In this document: positions 23,338 through 32,432 of the stretch, one piece after another
Position numbering within the stretch: position 1 is the first letter of the stretch
How the letters are laid out: each line of letters opens with the position of its first letter
DNA from: Streptomyces vietnamensis
GTDB lineage: Bacteria > Actinomycetota > Actinomycetes > Streptomycetales > Streptomycetaceae
NCBI RefSeq assembly: GCF_000830005.1
Contig: NZ_CP010407.1
Span: 3,577,001 to 3,641,000, forward strand
DNA length: 64,000 nucleotides
Direction: 5' to 3'
Notes under the pieces: generated by a model
What the model saw: only the letters and a program-made list of their open reading frames with translations
What the model was told of the DNA's origin: nothing
The model's database searches: none
Translations under genes and position numbers: made by a program

Positions 23338-26106
23338 TCAGGGCTTCAGCGTGAGTGTGTCCTTCGCCGCCGCGTCGACCGCCGCCTTGCCGTAGGCCCA
23401 GTCGTACAGCTCGCCCTTCGCCCAGGTGTCCGTCTGGTCGGTGTAGTTCGAGTGGAAGGCGTGCCCGGAGGCGCCGGTCAGGTTGACCCAGCGGGACTTG
23501 TCCCAGTCGCCGACGTTGACGACCATCCGCATCGACGGCACCCAGATGACCTCGTAGCCGCCGGCCGCGTTCCAGCCGGTGGCGTCGACCGCCGCCTCGC
23601 CGCCGCCCAGGTTCCACGGGCCGCGGTTGAGGAGCTTCTGCACGACGCCGGGTCCGGCGGTGCCGAGGGTCTGGTTCTTCAGGGTCAGCTGGTGCAGTCG
23701 GCCCCAGCTCCAGGTGGAGACGTCCTTGCCGAGCTTGGCGGTCAGCTCCCAGCGGGCGTCCTTCATGGCGCGGGCGAGCAGCTGGTCACGGGTCTCGGTG
23801 GCCGGGTCCAGGCGGTTGCCGGGGGTCGTCCACCACTCGTTCTTCTCCTGCTTGAGGAGCGGGCGGACCACCTCGTACCAGCGGTCGCCGCCGTCCGGCT
23901 GCGCCGAGTCGGGGTCGCGCTGGCCGCACTCGCGGACGAGCCGGTTCTGCTCGTCGACCGGACCGGTGGCGTCGGCCGGACGGACGCTGATGCAGTCGCC
24001 CTCGGCGCGCAGCTCCTTGGGCAGCTTGTTCCCGAAGGCGAGCTTGAGGACGTTGCGCCAGACCGCGTTGAAGTAGGCGGCGGCGGCCGAGTCGGGCTCC
24101 TGGGTGTAGTCCCAGCCCTCGAGGAGCTTCTGCGCCTCGCGGACCTGCGGGTCGGCGATGTCGATCTTCAGCAGCAGCGGGTTGAGCAGGGTCGCGATCT
24201 CGCTGCGGTTGTCGGTCTGCATGGTCCGCATGTCGTCCGGCGAGATCTTGCCGCCGTCCTTGATCTTCGACTCGATGAGGTCGTTGATCCGCTGGCTGCG
24301 CGAGCCGTAGCCCCAGTCCTTGGTGAGCAGGTCGGGGTAGGTCTTCTGGTCGATCACGGCCTGGTTGGCGGTGACGATGTAGCCGCGCTCCGGGTTGTAC
24401 TCGTACGGCAGCTTCTCGAAGGGGATGTACCCCTTCCACCGGTACTTGGAGTCCCAGCCGGGCGCGGGCAGGGTGCCGTCGCCCGTGGCGCGCTGCGGGA
24501 TCTTGCCCGGGGACTGGTAGCCGATGTTGCCCTCGGCGTCGGCGTAGATCAGGTTCTGGGACGGCACCTCGAAGTTCTTGGCGGCGGCCCGGAAGGTGGT
24601 GAAGTCCTTGGCGCGGTCGAGGGCGAAGATCGCGTCCATCGAGTGGCCGGGCTGGAGCGCGGTCCACTGGAGGGAGACGCCGTAGCCGGTGCCGCGGTCG
24701 GGGGCGGCGTTGCCGACGGGGGCCTTCTGGCCGACCTTCTCCAGTTCGGAGGAACGGTCGGAGACAAGCGGTCCGTGCCCGGTGGAGCGGACGGTGATCT
24801 TGCGGTCGGTGCCGCCGGCGACCTTGATGGTCTCCTCGCGGCTGGTGAAGGGCTTGACCTTGCCGTCGACGAGGTAGCCGTCGGGGCCGATCTTCTCCAG
24901 GTAGAGGTCGGTCACGTCGGCGCCGAGGTTGGTGAGGCCCCAGGCGATCTTGTCGTTGTGGCCGATTATCACGCCGGGCATGCCGGAGAAGGTGTAGCCG
25001 GCGACGTCGTAGCGGCAGGTCTCCGAGACCGAGCGGCAGTGCAGGCCCATCTGGTACCAGAGGGACGGCAGCTGGGGCGCGAGGTGCGGGTCGTTGGCGA
25101 GGAGCGGCTTGCCGGAGGTCGTGTACTTGCCGGCGACGACCCAGGAGTTCGAGCCGATGCCGTTGCCGTTCGGGCCGAGCAGGGCGGGGACGGTGTCGAG
25201 GACCTCGGAGAGGGCCCCGAGCTGGGAGGACACACCGCCGGAGGAGCCGGAGGAGCCGGAGGAACCGCCGGGGCCGGTGCCCGGGGTGTCCCCGGTGGTC
25301 GTGCCGTCGCCCTCGGTCGCGTCGGCCTTCGGGTCGAACTTCCCGGTGGACCCGTCGACGGCGCCCTTGTCGAGGATCGGCTGGTGGAGCGCGTACGGGT
25401 ACTCCGGGTACAGCTGCTTGATCTGCTTCGCGCTCAGCCGGCTCGTCATCAGCGAGCGGTCGATCTCGTCCTGCATGTTGCCGCGCAGGTCCCAGGCCAT
25501 CGCCTTGAGCCAGGCCACCGAGTCGACGGGGGTCCACGGCTCGATCGCGTAGTCGTTGGTGAGGGCGAGCGCCGCGTACTCGACGGAGACGTCCTTCGGG
25601 GCGCGGTCCTTCAGATAGGCGTTGACGCCTTCCGCGTACGCCTTGAGGTACTTCTTCGTCTCCGGCGACAGGACCTTGTCGTACTCCTCCTGCGCGACCC
25701 GGCGCCAGCCGAGGGTGCGCAGGAAGGCGTCGGTGTCGACCTGGCTCTCGCCGAACATCTCGGAGAGCCGGCCCGCGGTCACGTGCCGGCGGACGTCCAT
25801 CTCGTAGAACCGGTCCTGCGCCTGCACGTAGCCCTGGGCGCGGAAGAGGTCCGTCTCGTTGTCGGCGTAGATCTGCGGGACGCCGTTCGCGTCCCGCTTC
25901 ACCTCGACGTCGGCGGAGAGGTTGTCGAGGCGGATCTCGCCGGTCGTCTGCGGGAACGAGGCCCGGACGGTGCTGACGCCCCAGTAGCCGCCGAAGCCGA
26001 TGCCCGCGACCAGTGCGAGGACCAGGAGGACGAGGATCAGGCGGGCGCGCCGCCCTTTCTTCTTGGCGGTCTTCTTGCCGGGGGGCGCGGACGTGTTGGA
26101 GGGCAT
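23338..26106 (-). CDS. Penicillin-acylase-family (S45) amidase, membrane-anchored
   Basis: 922 residues. A basic N-terminus (KKTAKKKGRRAR) leads into one membrane span at about 22-44, so the enzyme is probably anchored outside. The alpha-chain motif RDANGVPQIYADNETDLFRAQGY is followed by a Ser/Gly-rich spacer near residues 275-295 and then the autoprocessing site NGIGSNSWVVAG, with the Ntn-hydrolase nucleophile serine at about 317. NDPHLAPQLPSLWYQ and the later NLIYADAEGNIGY fit the family. Members cleave penicillins, acyl-homoserine lactones or lipopeptide acyl chains; the substrate here is unknown. It stands alone, convergent with the cyclo-ligase gene. Confidence 0.9.
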   Translation of the reverse strand: MPSNTSAPPGKKTAKKKGRRARLILVLLVLALVAGIGFGGYWGVSTVRASFPQTTGEIRLDNLSADVEVKRDANGVPQIYADNETDLFRAQGYVQAQDRFYEMDVRRHVTAGRLSEMFGESQVDTDAFLRTLGWRRVAQEEYDKVLSPETKKYLKAYAEGVNAYLKDRAPKDVSVEYAALALTNDYAIEPWTPVDSVAWLKAMAWDLRGNMQDEIDRSLMTSRLSAKQIKQLYPEYPYALHQPILDKGAVDGSTGKFDPKADATEGDGTTTGDTPGTGPGGSSGSSGSSGGVSSQLGALSEVLDTVPALLGPNGNGIGSNSWVVAGKYTTSGKPLLANDPHLAPQLPSLWYQMGLHCRSVSETCRYDVAGYTFSGMPGVIIGHNDKIAWGLTNLGADVTDLYLEKIGPDGYLVDGKVKPFTSREETIKVAGGTDRKITVRSTGHGPLVSDRSSELEKVGQKAPVGNAAPDRGTGYGVSLQWTALQPGHSMDAIFALDRAKDFTTFRAAAKNFEVPSQNLIYADAEGNIGYQSPGKIPQRATGDGTLPAPGWDSKYRWKGYIPFEKLPYEYNPERGYIVTANQAVIDQKTYPDLLTKDWGYGSRSQRINDLIESKIKDGGKISPDDMRTMQTDNRSEIATLLNPLLLKIDIADPQVREAQKLLEGWDYTQEPDSAAAAYFNAVWRNVLKLAFGNKLPKELRAEGDCISVRPADATGPVDEQNRLVRECGQRDPDSAQPDGGDRWYEVVRPLLKQEKNEWWTTPGNRLDPATETRDQLLARAMKDARWELTAKLGKDVSTWSWGRLHQLTLKNQTLGTAGPGVVQKLLNRGPWNLGGGEAAVDATGWNAAGGYEVIWVPSMRMVVNVGDWDKSRWVNLTGASGHAFHSNYTDQTDTWAKGELYDWAYGKAAVDAAAKDTLTLKP

Positions 26107-26321
26107 CGCTGTCCTTCGAGGGGCAGGGTGGTCCTGGAGTACGGGAGCAACCTTAGGCGCAGCGTCCGGACGGCCCGGACGCGGTGTCAGGAAGAGAACC
26201 GTACTGATGAGCGAGGGGATGCAAAGAGAGCGTCAAGAAAGCGTTAAAGATTAGGTAAGGTAACGAAGTACCTTGCCGCTGGAGGAACGATCCAGCCGCA
26301 CGTGAGGGGAAGGAACGGCCA

Positions 26322-27890
26322 CTGACTGTCCACCAGCTCAACGAACTCCTGCTCGTCTGCTCCCTCGTCCTGCTCGTGGCCGTCGCGGCCGTGCGGATCT
26401 CCTCCCGGAGCGGGCTCCCCAGCCTCCTGCTCTACCTGGGCATCGGCGTCGCGATCGGGCAGGACGGCATCGGCAACGTCGCCTTCGACAACGCGGAACT
26501 CACCCAGGTCATCGGCTACGCCGCCCTCGTCGTGATCCTCGCCGAGGGTGGCCTCGGCACGAAGTGGAAGGAGATCAAGCCGGCGCTGCCCGCCGCGGTC
26601 GTCCTCTCCACCGTCGGCGTCGCCGTCAGCGTCGGCATCACCGCCGCCGGCGCCCACTACCTCGTCGGCCTCGACTGGCGGCAGGCCCTGATCATCGGCG
26701 CCGTCGTCTCCTCCACCGACGCCGCGGCCGTCTTCTCCGTACTGCGCAAGGTGCCCCTCCCCTCACGGGTCACCGGCGTCCTGGAGGCCGAGTCCGGCTT
26801 CAACGACGCCCCCGTCGTCATCCTCGTCGTCGCCTTCTCCACGGTCGGACCCGTCGACCACTGGTACCTGCTCGTCGCCGAGATCGCCCTCGAGCTCGCC
26901 ATCGGCGTCGCCGTCGGCCTCGCCGTCGGCTTCGTCGGCGCCTACGGCCTCAAGCACGTCGCGCTGCCCGCCTCCGGCCTGTACCCGATCGCCGTCATGG
27001 CCATCGCCGTCGTCGCGTACGCCGCCGGCGCCATGGCCCACGGCTCCGGCTTCCTCGCCGTCTACCTGGCCTCGATGGTCCTCGGCAACGCCAAGCTGCC
27101 CCACGCGCCCGCGAACCGCGGCTTCGCCGAGGGGCTCGGCTGGATCGCCCAGATCGGCATGTTCGTCCTGCTCGGCCTGCTCGTCACCCCGCACGAGCTC
27201 GGCCACGACTTCTGGCCCGCCGTCGTCATCGGCCTCGTCCTGACGGTGGTCGCCCGGCCCATGGAGGTCCTGGTCAGCCTGCTGCCCTTCCGGATCCCCT
27301 GGCAGGAGCAGGCCCTGATGTCCTGGGCCGGCCTGCGCGGAGCCGTCCCCATCATCCTCGCCACCATCCCGATGGTGTCGAAGATCGAGGGCAGCGAGCG
27401 GATCTTCAACATCGTCTTCGTCCTCGTCGTCGTCTACACCCTCGTCCAGGGCCCGACGCTGCCCTGGCTGGCCAAGGCCCTCAAGCTGGGCGACGCCGCC
27501 GAGGCCGCCGACCTCGGCGTCGAATCCGCCCCCCTGGAGCGGCTGCGCGGACACCTGCTCTCCGTCGCCATCCCGGAGCGCTCCCGGATGCACGGCGTCG
27601 AGGTCGCCGAACTGCGCCTCCCGGCCGGAGCCGCGGTCACCCTCGTCGTACGGGAGGGCGCCAGCTTCGTACCGGGGCCCGCGACCGTCCTGCGGCACGG
27701 CGACGAACTCCTCGTCGTCGCCACCGACCCCGTACGGGACGCCACCGAGCGACGCCTGCGGGCCGTCGGACAGGGCGGCAAGCTCGCCGGCTGGCTCGGG
27801 ACCGGGGGCGCGACGGCGGCCTCGGCGCCGGCCGCCACCGGGCGCTTCCATCTGCCGGGCAGCGAGCGCCACAGGAAAACTCCCGGTTAA
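26322..27890 (+). CDS. Potassium/proton antiporter (CPA1, NhaP2/CvrA type) with TrkA-C domain
   Basis: About 522 residues: an N-terminal CPA1 exchanger with 12 or more membrane spans (GLPSLLLYLGIGVAIGQDG, IGAVVSSTDAAAVFSVLR, VTGVLEAESGFNDAPVVI with the ESGFND ion site, SWAGLRGAVPIILATIP) and a C-terminal RCK/TrkA-C domain (LRLPAGAAVTLVVREG, LRHGDELLVVATDP) that usually senses nucleotides. No ATG, GTG or TTG is available before the first helix; a CTG at 26322 follows AAGGAA at good spacing and gives LTVHQLNELLLV, the usual family N-terminus. The next GTG (26376) would remove part of helix 1. Confidence 0.85.
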   Translation: MTVHQLNELLLVCSLVLLVAVAAVRISSRSGLPSLLLYLGIGVAIGQDGIGNVAFDNAELTQVIGYAALVVILAEGGLGTKWKEIKPALPAAVVLSTVGVAVSVGITAAGAHYLVGLDWRQALIIGAVVSSTDAAAVFSVLRKVPLPSRVTGVLEAESGFNDAPVVILVVAFSTVGPVDHWYLLVAEIALELAIGVAVGLAVGFVGAYGLKHVALPASGLYPIAVMAIAVVAYAAGAMAHGSGFLAVYLASMVLGNAKLPHAPANRGFAEGLGWIAQIGMFVLLGLLVTPHELGHDFWPAVVIGLVLTVVARPMEVLVSLLPFRIPWQEQALMSWAGLRGAVPIILATIPMVSKIEGSERIFNIVFVLVVVYTLVQGPTLPWLAKALKLGDAAEAADLGVESAPLERLRGHLLSVAIPERSRMHGVEVAELRLPAGAAVTLVVREGASFVPGPATVLRHGDELLVVATDPVRDATERRLRAVGQGGKLAGWLGTGGATAASAPAATGRFHLPGSERHRKTPG

Positions 27891-28141
27891 TCCCAGGCAT
27901 TAATTCAGGTGCGGGAGCGTTTTCCCAGGCGGGAAGACGCTCTTCCCTGTACCATGAAGGCACACCTGATCGAACCAACTCTGCCTGACGCAGAGCTGGC
28001 GCGACCGTATGGCGGCCGTGGCGCCCCTCCGCAGTGGGGCCGGCCCGGTATCTACCGCAGTAACGCGCATGAGGACAGCTCTCGGCGACACCCGCACCAC
28101 CGTGCAGGGGCGCGCTACCAGGCGGCAGAAAGGCAAGGACC

Positions 28142-29413
28142 GTGGCGTCCACGGTCATCACGGACAAGCGGCCCGGCTACGGGCAGCTACTGCGCACACC
28201 CGGTGCACTGTCCTTCCTGCTCCCCGGCTTCGCCGCCCGGCAGCCCTTCGCGATGCTGACCATCGGCATCGTCCTGCTCGTGCAGCACACCACCGGATCC
28301 TTCGGCAGCGCCGGCGCGGTCGCCGCCGTCACCGGCGTCTCCATGGCGCTGTTCGCCCCGCAGAGCGGCAAGCTCGCCGACCGCTTCGGCCAGCGCGCCG
28401 TCCTGGTCCCCGGCGTCCTCGTCCACGCCGCCTCCGTCTCGCTGCTCGTCGCGCTCGCCCTGGCCGGCGCCCCGCTCTGGGCGCTGTTCCTGGCCGCCGT
28501 CCCCGCCGGTGCCTCCGTGCCCCAGGTCGGGCCGATGGTCCGGGCCCGCTGGGCCGCCAAGCTGGACGGCACCCCGCTGATGCCGACGGCCGCCGCCTTC
28601 GAATCCGTCACGGACGAGTTCACCTTCGTCGTCGGCCCCGTCCTCGCCACCGCCCTGTGCACCGGCGTCCACCCGGCCGCCGGCCTGATCGCCGAGGCCG
28701 CCCTCACGCTCGTCGGCGGCCTGTTCTTCGCCGCGCAGCGCGCCACCCAGCCCGCGTACGGGATCTCCGCGGCCACCTCCGCCGAACCCCACCGCTCGGC
28801 GCTCTCCGTCCCCGGCGTCCGCGTCCTGATCGTCGCCTTCCTCGGCATCGGCTCCGTCTTCGGCGGCATGCAGGTCTCCCTCACCGCCTTCACCGAGGAG
28901 ATCGGCAACCCCGGCGCCAACGGCCTGCTGTACGGGATCTTCGCCGCCGGCAACATGCTCGCGGGCATCGCCATGGGCGCCGTCGCCTGGAAGACCGGCC
29001 CCCGCCGCCGCCTGATCCTGGGCTACGCGGGCCTCACCGCCGCCGCCTCCCTGCTGTGGACCGCGCACTCGGTGCTGCTCCTCGGCACCCTGGGCCTGGT
29101 CGTCGGCCTGTGCATCGCCCCCGCCCTGATCACCGGCTACACCATCGTCGAGACCCTGATCCCGGCCTCGGCCCGTACCGAGGCCTTCACCTGGCTCACC
29201 GGCGCCGTCGCGCTCGGCCAGGCTGCGGCCGTCACGGTCGCCGGCCGCCTCGCCGACGCCCACGGTTCGAGCGCCGGATTCCTGGTGCCGATGGCGGGCA
29301 CGGCCCTCGCCCTGACCACGCTGCTCGCCCTGCGGTCGCGGCTGAAGCCGCGCGAGGCGAGCCGGGTCGCGGCACGTGGTATCGGTCACCGAGTGCCGGT
29401 GGCGGTGGACTGA
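28142..29413 (+). CDS. MFS transporter
   Basis: 423 residues, GTG start, about 12 membrane helices. The inter-helix 2/3 motif is GKLADRFGQRAVL. PGALSFLLPGFAARQPFAMLTIGIVL and GGMQVSLTAFTEEIGNPGANGLLYGIF match a group of Streptomyces MFS proteins that are usually annotated only as transporters. It stands alone between the antiporter gene and a zinc-ribbon gene. The 250-bp gap before it holds nothing I can identify. Confidence 0.87.
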   Translation: MASTVITDKRPGYGQLLRTPGALSFLLPGFAARQPFAMLTIGIVLLVQHTTGSFGSAGAVAAVTGVSMALFAPQSGKLADRFGQRAVLVPGVLVHAASVSLLVALALAGAPLWALFLAAVPAGASVPQVGPMVRARWAAKLDGTPLMPTAAAFESVTDEFTFVVGPVLATALCTGVHPAAGLIAEAALTLVGGLFFAAQRATQPAYGISAATSAEPHRSALSVPGVRVLIVAFLGIGSVFGGMQVSLTAFTEEIGNPGANGLLYGIFAAGNMLAGIAMGAVAWKTGPRRRLILGYAGLTAAASLLWTAHSVLLLGTLGLVVGLCIAPALITGYTIVETLIPASARTEAFTWLTGAVALGQAAAVTVAGRLADAHGSSAGFLVPMAGTALALTTLLALRSRLKPREASRVAARGIGHRVPVAVD

Positions 29414-29481
29414 GCCAGCGGAATACGTCACTATGGATCGTCGTTAGCACTCGATGAGTGTGAGTGCCAGGAGGAAGTCAA

Positions 29482-29823
29482 GTGCCGACCTACCAGTACC
29501 AGTGCACCGAGTGCGGCGAAGGCCTCGAGGCGGTGCAGAAGTTCACCGATGACGCCCTGACCGAGTGCCCCAGCTGCCACGGACGCCTGAAGAAGGTGTT
29601 CTCGGCCGTCGGCATCGTCTTCAAGGGCTCCGGCTTCTACCGGAACGACAGCCGCGGCTCTTCGTCCAGCAGCTCGCCGGCCTCGTCGAAGTCCTCGACG
29701 TCCTCGTCGACCTCTTCGTCCGCGTCTTCCTCGTCCTCCTCGGACGCGAAGCCGGCCGCGTCGACCGCGTCCTCTTCCGCCTCCTCGACGTCCTCGTCGA
29801 GCACCGGAAGCTCGGCCGCCTGA
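29482..29823 (+). CDS. FmdB-family zinc-ribbon protein
   Basis: 113 residues. PTYQYQCTECGEGLEAVQKFTDDALTEC..C is the FmdB zinc ribbon (two CxxC knuckles in the first 36 residues), then VFSAVGIVFKGSGFYRND, then a low-complexity Ser/Ala tail of about 60 residues, as in most Streptomyces members. GTG at 29482 with AGGAGGAAG upstream fits the family start; a GTG at 29464 would sit before the ribosome-binding site. Proposed to be regulatory but no function is established. Confidence 0.9.
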   Translation: MPTYQYQCTECGEGLEAVQKFTDDALTECPSCHGRLKKVFSAVGIVFKGSGFYRNDSRGSSSSSSPASSKSSTSSSTSSSASSSSSSDAKPAASTASSSASSTSSSSTGSSAA

Positions 29824-29837
29824 TCCGTCCTGCCCCT

Positions 29838-29866
29838 GGGCCCCGTCGCCGCGTGCGACGGGGCCC
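29838..29866 (+). terminator. Hairpin terminator after the zinc-ribbon gene
   Basis: GGGCCCCGTCGC and GCGACGGGGCCC are perfectly complementary 12-base arms with a CGCGT loop, starting 14 bases after the stop of the FmdB-family gene. Confidence 0.8.
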
Positions 29867-29902
29867 TCGGCGTTTGCGTACGCGGTGCATAGGCTGACCG
29901 CC

Positions 29903-30748
29903 ATGGCGAACCATGACGTGTACGCGGACATCGGCGTGATCGGCGGCTCCGGCTTCTACTCGTTCCTGGAGGACGTCACGGAGGTGTCCGTCGACACCCC
30001 GTACGGCAGCCCCAGCGACTCCCTCTTCCTCGGCGAGATCGCCGGCCGGCGGGTCGCCTTCCTCCCCCGGCACGGCCGCGGCCACACCGTCCCGCCGCAC
30101 CGGATCAACTACCGGGCCAACCTCTGGGCGCTGCGTTCCGTGGGCGTACGGCAGGTCCTCGGGCCCTGCGCCGTCGGCGGGCTGCGCGAGGAGTACGGGC
30201 CCGGCACGCTCGTCGTGCCCGACCAGCTCGTCGACCGTACGAAGAGCCGGGCGCAGACCTACTTCGACGGGGAGCAGCGGGCCGACGGGGCCCTGCCGAA
30301 CGTCGTCCACGTGACCTTCGCCGACCCCTACTGCCCGGACGGGCGGCGGGTCGCGGTCAAGGCCGCCCGGGGGCGCGGCTGGGAGCCGGTGGACGGCGGC
30401 ACGATGGTCGTCGTCGAGGGACCCCGCTTCTCCACCCGCGCCGAGTCGCGGTGGCACGCCGCCGCCGGCTGGTCCGTGGTCGGCATGACCGGGCACCCCG
30501 AGGCCGTCCTCGCCCGCGAGCTGGGCCTCTGCTACACCTCGCTCGCGCTCGTCACCGACCTGGACGCGGGCGCCGAGACCGGCGAGGGCGTCTCCCACAC
30601 CGAGGTGCTGCGGGTGTTCGGCGAGAACGTGGGACGGCTGCGGGAGGTGCTCTTCGACGCGGTGGGGGCCCTGCCGGCGACGGCGGACCGGGACTGCCTG
30701 TGCATGCGGGCGCACGACGGCTGGGACCTGGGGATCGAGCTGCCGTAA
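29903..30748 (+). CDS. mtnP: S-methyl-5'-thioadenosine phosphorylase
   Basis: 281 residues. IGVIGGSGFY opens the PNP/MTAP fold; LPRHGRGHTVPPHRINYRAN, CAVGGLREEYGPG and MVVVEGPRFSTRAESRW follow. The purine site reads LVTDLDAG, with the aspartates that select adenine nucleosides (human MTAP ATDYD). It cleaves methylthioadenosine to adenine and methylthioribose-1-phosphate. The ATG at 29903 is chosen over an upstream in-frame ATG (29885) because it directly precedes the first conserved strand. Its last nine codons are the first unit of a tandem repeat. Confidence 0.93.
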   Translation: MANHDVYADIGVIGGSGFYSFLEDVTEVSVDTPYGSPSDSLFLGEIAGRRVAFLPRHGRGHTVPPHRINYRANLWALRSVGVRQVLGPCAVGGLREEYGPGTLVVPDQLVDRTKSRAQTYFDGEQRADGALPNVVHVTFADPYCPDGRRVAVKAARGRGWEPVDGGTMVVVEGPRFSTRAESRWHAAAGWSVVGMTGHPEAVLARELGLCYTSLALVTDLDAGAETGEGVSHTEVLRVFGENVGRLREVLFDAVGALPATADRDCLCMRAHDGWDLGIELP

Positions 30749-30862
30749 ACCGGCCTGGGGGCCGGGCTGCCGTAAACCGGCCCGGGGATCGAGTTGCCGC
30801 AAACCGGCCTGGGGATCGGGCTGCCGTAAACCGGCCTCGGGATCGGGCTGCCGTAAACCACC
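30728..30862. repeat. 27-bp tandem repeat, five copies, starting inside the mtnP terminus
   Basis: Five exact-length units begin at 30728, 30755, 30782, 30809 and 30836. Each follows CTGGGGATCG(A/G)GCTGCCG then TAAACCGGC with a few changes. The first unit encodes the last residues and stop of mtnP, so most units repeat CCGTAAA, i.e. the stop codon. Each unit carries a small GCCG-TAAAC-CGGC hairpin. The remaining gap to 30979 shows nothing else. Confidence 0.92.
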
Positions 30863-30979
30863 CCGGGGAGTGGGCGGGTTGTCCACAGGCGCGGGGTGGT
30901 CCCCAGGCGGGAGCGGGGTGGTGGCGGAGTCGGGAGGGTGGGACCACATCCCGTTCCCGACCAGGACAGGCGGCACCCC

Positions 30980-31498
30980 ATGCGCATGACGACCACCTCC
31001 CCTTCCTCCGTCCCTCCCCTTTGCACGGTGCCGGCGTTCGAGCCGCTACGGGTCGGGGGCGCCCCGCACCGGCTGCGGAGGGCGCTCCGGCGGGGGCGGC
31101 GCGCACCGGCGCTGCTCCTGGCCCTGACGGCGGGCGCGCTGGCCGTCGCGAGCACGGGCGCCGCCCCGGCCGCACCTCCTCCGTCGGCGCCCGCTCGCGC
31201 GCGGCCGCCCGCCGCCGTGCCCCTGGTGTCCGCGCCGGTACGGATCGCCGACGCCGCGACCGTACGGCTGCTGCGGCCCGGCGACCGGGTCGACGTGATC
31301 GCAGCGCCCAACTCGCCACTGGGCGGGGAGGGTGAGGCGCGGGTGGTCGCGACGGGCGCCCGAGTGGCCGAAGTTCCGCGGCCGGGCGAGACTCGTTCGG
31401 ACGGAGGGGCGCTCGTCGTCCTGTCCGTGCCGCGGTCGACGGCGGCGGCGCTGGCAGGTGCCGGCGTCACGTCCCAACTGGCGGTGACGTTGTGTTGA
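30980..31498 (+). CDS. SAF/RcpC-CpaB-like domain protein, exported or membrane-linked
   Basis: 172 residues. After a basic N-terminal stretch (LRRALRRGRRAP) there is one hydrophobic segment, ALLLALTAGALAVASTGAAPAAP, that looks like a signal or anchor. The C-terminal domain VRIADAATVRLLRPGDRVDVI .. ARVVATGARVAEVP and VLSVPRSTAAALAGAG has the pattern of RcpC/CpaB proteins of Flp pilus assembly. No pilus genes are adjacent, so the role is open. It lies 126 bp before mscL on the same strand. An in-frame ATG two codons later is equally possible as the start. Confidence 0.8.
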   Translation: MRMTTTSPSSVPPLCTVPAFEPLRVGGAPHRLRRALRRGRRAPALLLALTAGALAVASTGAAPAAPPPSAPARARPPAAVPLVSAPVRIADAATVRLLRPGDRVDVIAAPNSPLGGEGEARVVATGARVAEVPRPGETRSDGGALVVLSVPRSTAAALAGAGVTSQLAVTLC

Positions 31499-31624
31499 TT
31501 CGCACTGACTCGCTGTCAAGTCACCGTCCCGTGTGTACGGATTGGACGCCTCTGCGCCGTTCACGGCCTAATGGCTCCGCACACAGCGGTACGAGCGACA
31601 TCACACGCGACGAAAGGCACCTCG

Positions 31625-32146
31625 GTGGCCGAGAAGAAGGAAAGTCTGCTGGGAGGCTTCAAGGCCTTCCTGATGCGGGGCAACGTGATCGACCTGGCGG
31701 TGGCGGTCGTCATCGGTGCGGCCTTCACGAACATCGTGAACTCGGTGGTCAAGGGCATCATCAACCCCATCGTCGGCGCCTTCGGCACCAAGGACCTGGA
31801 GAGCTACGCGTCCTGCATCAAGGGCGAGTGCGTGGTGGTCAACGGCGAGATGCAGGGCGTCCAGATCCAGTGGGGCCTGGTCCTCAGCGCGGTGCTGAGC
31901 TTCCTGATCACCGCGGCCGTCGTCTACTTCCTCATGGTCCTGCCGATGGCGAAGATCCTCGCCAAGCGCGCCGCGCACGAGAAGGCGAAGGAGGGCGTCG
32001 AGGAGGTCATGGAGGTCAGCGAGCTGGAGGTCCTCAAGGAGATCCGCGACCACCTGGTCGCCCAGCGCGTCCCGTCCGTGAACAACACGCACCCGGGCAC
32101 CGGGGTCGCCGGCGGTGGCAGCGCGGGGGCGCACTCCACCTCCTGA
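31625..32146 (+). CDS. mscL: Large-conductance mechanosensitive channel MscL
   Basis: 173 residues. GFKAFLMRGNVIDLAVAVVIGAAF is the MscL N-terminal amphipathic helix and TM1; TM2 is near 95-120 (VLSAVLSFLITAAVVYFLMV). The protein has a longer periplasmic loop and C-terminal tail than the E. coli channel, as usual for Actinobacteria. It opens at high membrane tension to release solutes in osmotic down-shock. GTG at 31625 with AAAGG ten bases upstream is preferred; the upstream in-frame ATG at 31571 would add an unrelated 18-residue lead. Confidence 0.95.
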   Translation: MAEKKESLLGGFKAFLMRGNVIDLAVAVVIGAAFTNIVNSVVKGIINPIVGAFGTKDLESYASCIKGECVVVNGEMQGVQIQWGLVLSAVLSFLITAAVVYFLMVLPMAKILAKRAAHEKAKEGVEEVMEVSELEVLKEIRDHLVAQRVPSVNNTHPGTGVAGGGSAGAHSTS

Positions 32147-32165
32147 CCGGCGCGCTGGGCCGGTT

Positions 32166-32390
32166 TCAGAGGTGGTGCGGCGGCTTCTCGTCGAGGAAGC
32201 GCGCGAGGTCGGCGGCGCTGTCGCCGCCGGCCGGAGGCCGCTCACCCCACCCGCGGTCCGTGTCGTCCGCGGATTGCTGGTCCAGCGGATCGTCGAAGAC
32301 GAGTACCGGCTTCTTCGGAGTGTTCTCGGGACTGGACGTCAGGCCGGCCTGCTTCGCGTCTCGCGGGCCGTGGGCGGGGGCGGTGCTCAT
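32166..32390 (-). CDS. Small conserved hydrophilic protein, function unknown
   Basis: 74 residues, no cysteines, no membrane span: VLVFDDPLDQQSADDTDRGW near the middle and a terminal SAADLARFLDEKPPHHL helix. I recognise this only as a small protein found beside mscL in Streptomyces. Codon third positions are GC-rich in this frame and a reading frame on the other strand has no family likeness. It is convergent with mscL (19-bp gap). Confidence 0.65.
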   Translation of the reverse strand: MSTAPAHGPRDAKQAGLTSSPENTPKKPVLVFDDPLDQQSADDTDRGWGERPPAGGDSAADLARFLDEKPPHHL

Positions 32391-32432
32391 CTCTCCAGAC
32401 TACGCCCGCTCACCCGTCCCGGACCCCTCTGA

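Noticed and set aside
23452..26247. 931-residue plus-strand open frame opposite the penicillin-acylase gene
   Set aside because: Val/Gly/Leu-rich antisense shadow with no family features; the minus strand has clear S45 motifs.
26245..26270. Iron box-like TTAGGTAAGGTAACG upstream of the antiporter
   Set aside because: The left half matches the DmdR/IdeR consensus, but the right half does not; about 10 of 19 positions agree.
32166..32432. Plus-strand frame continuing from mscL into 32967
   Set aside because: Beyond the mscL stop the composition becomes Arg/Gly-rich and matches nothing; the minus-strand small protein fits codon usage better.
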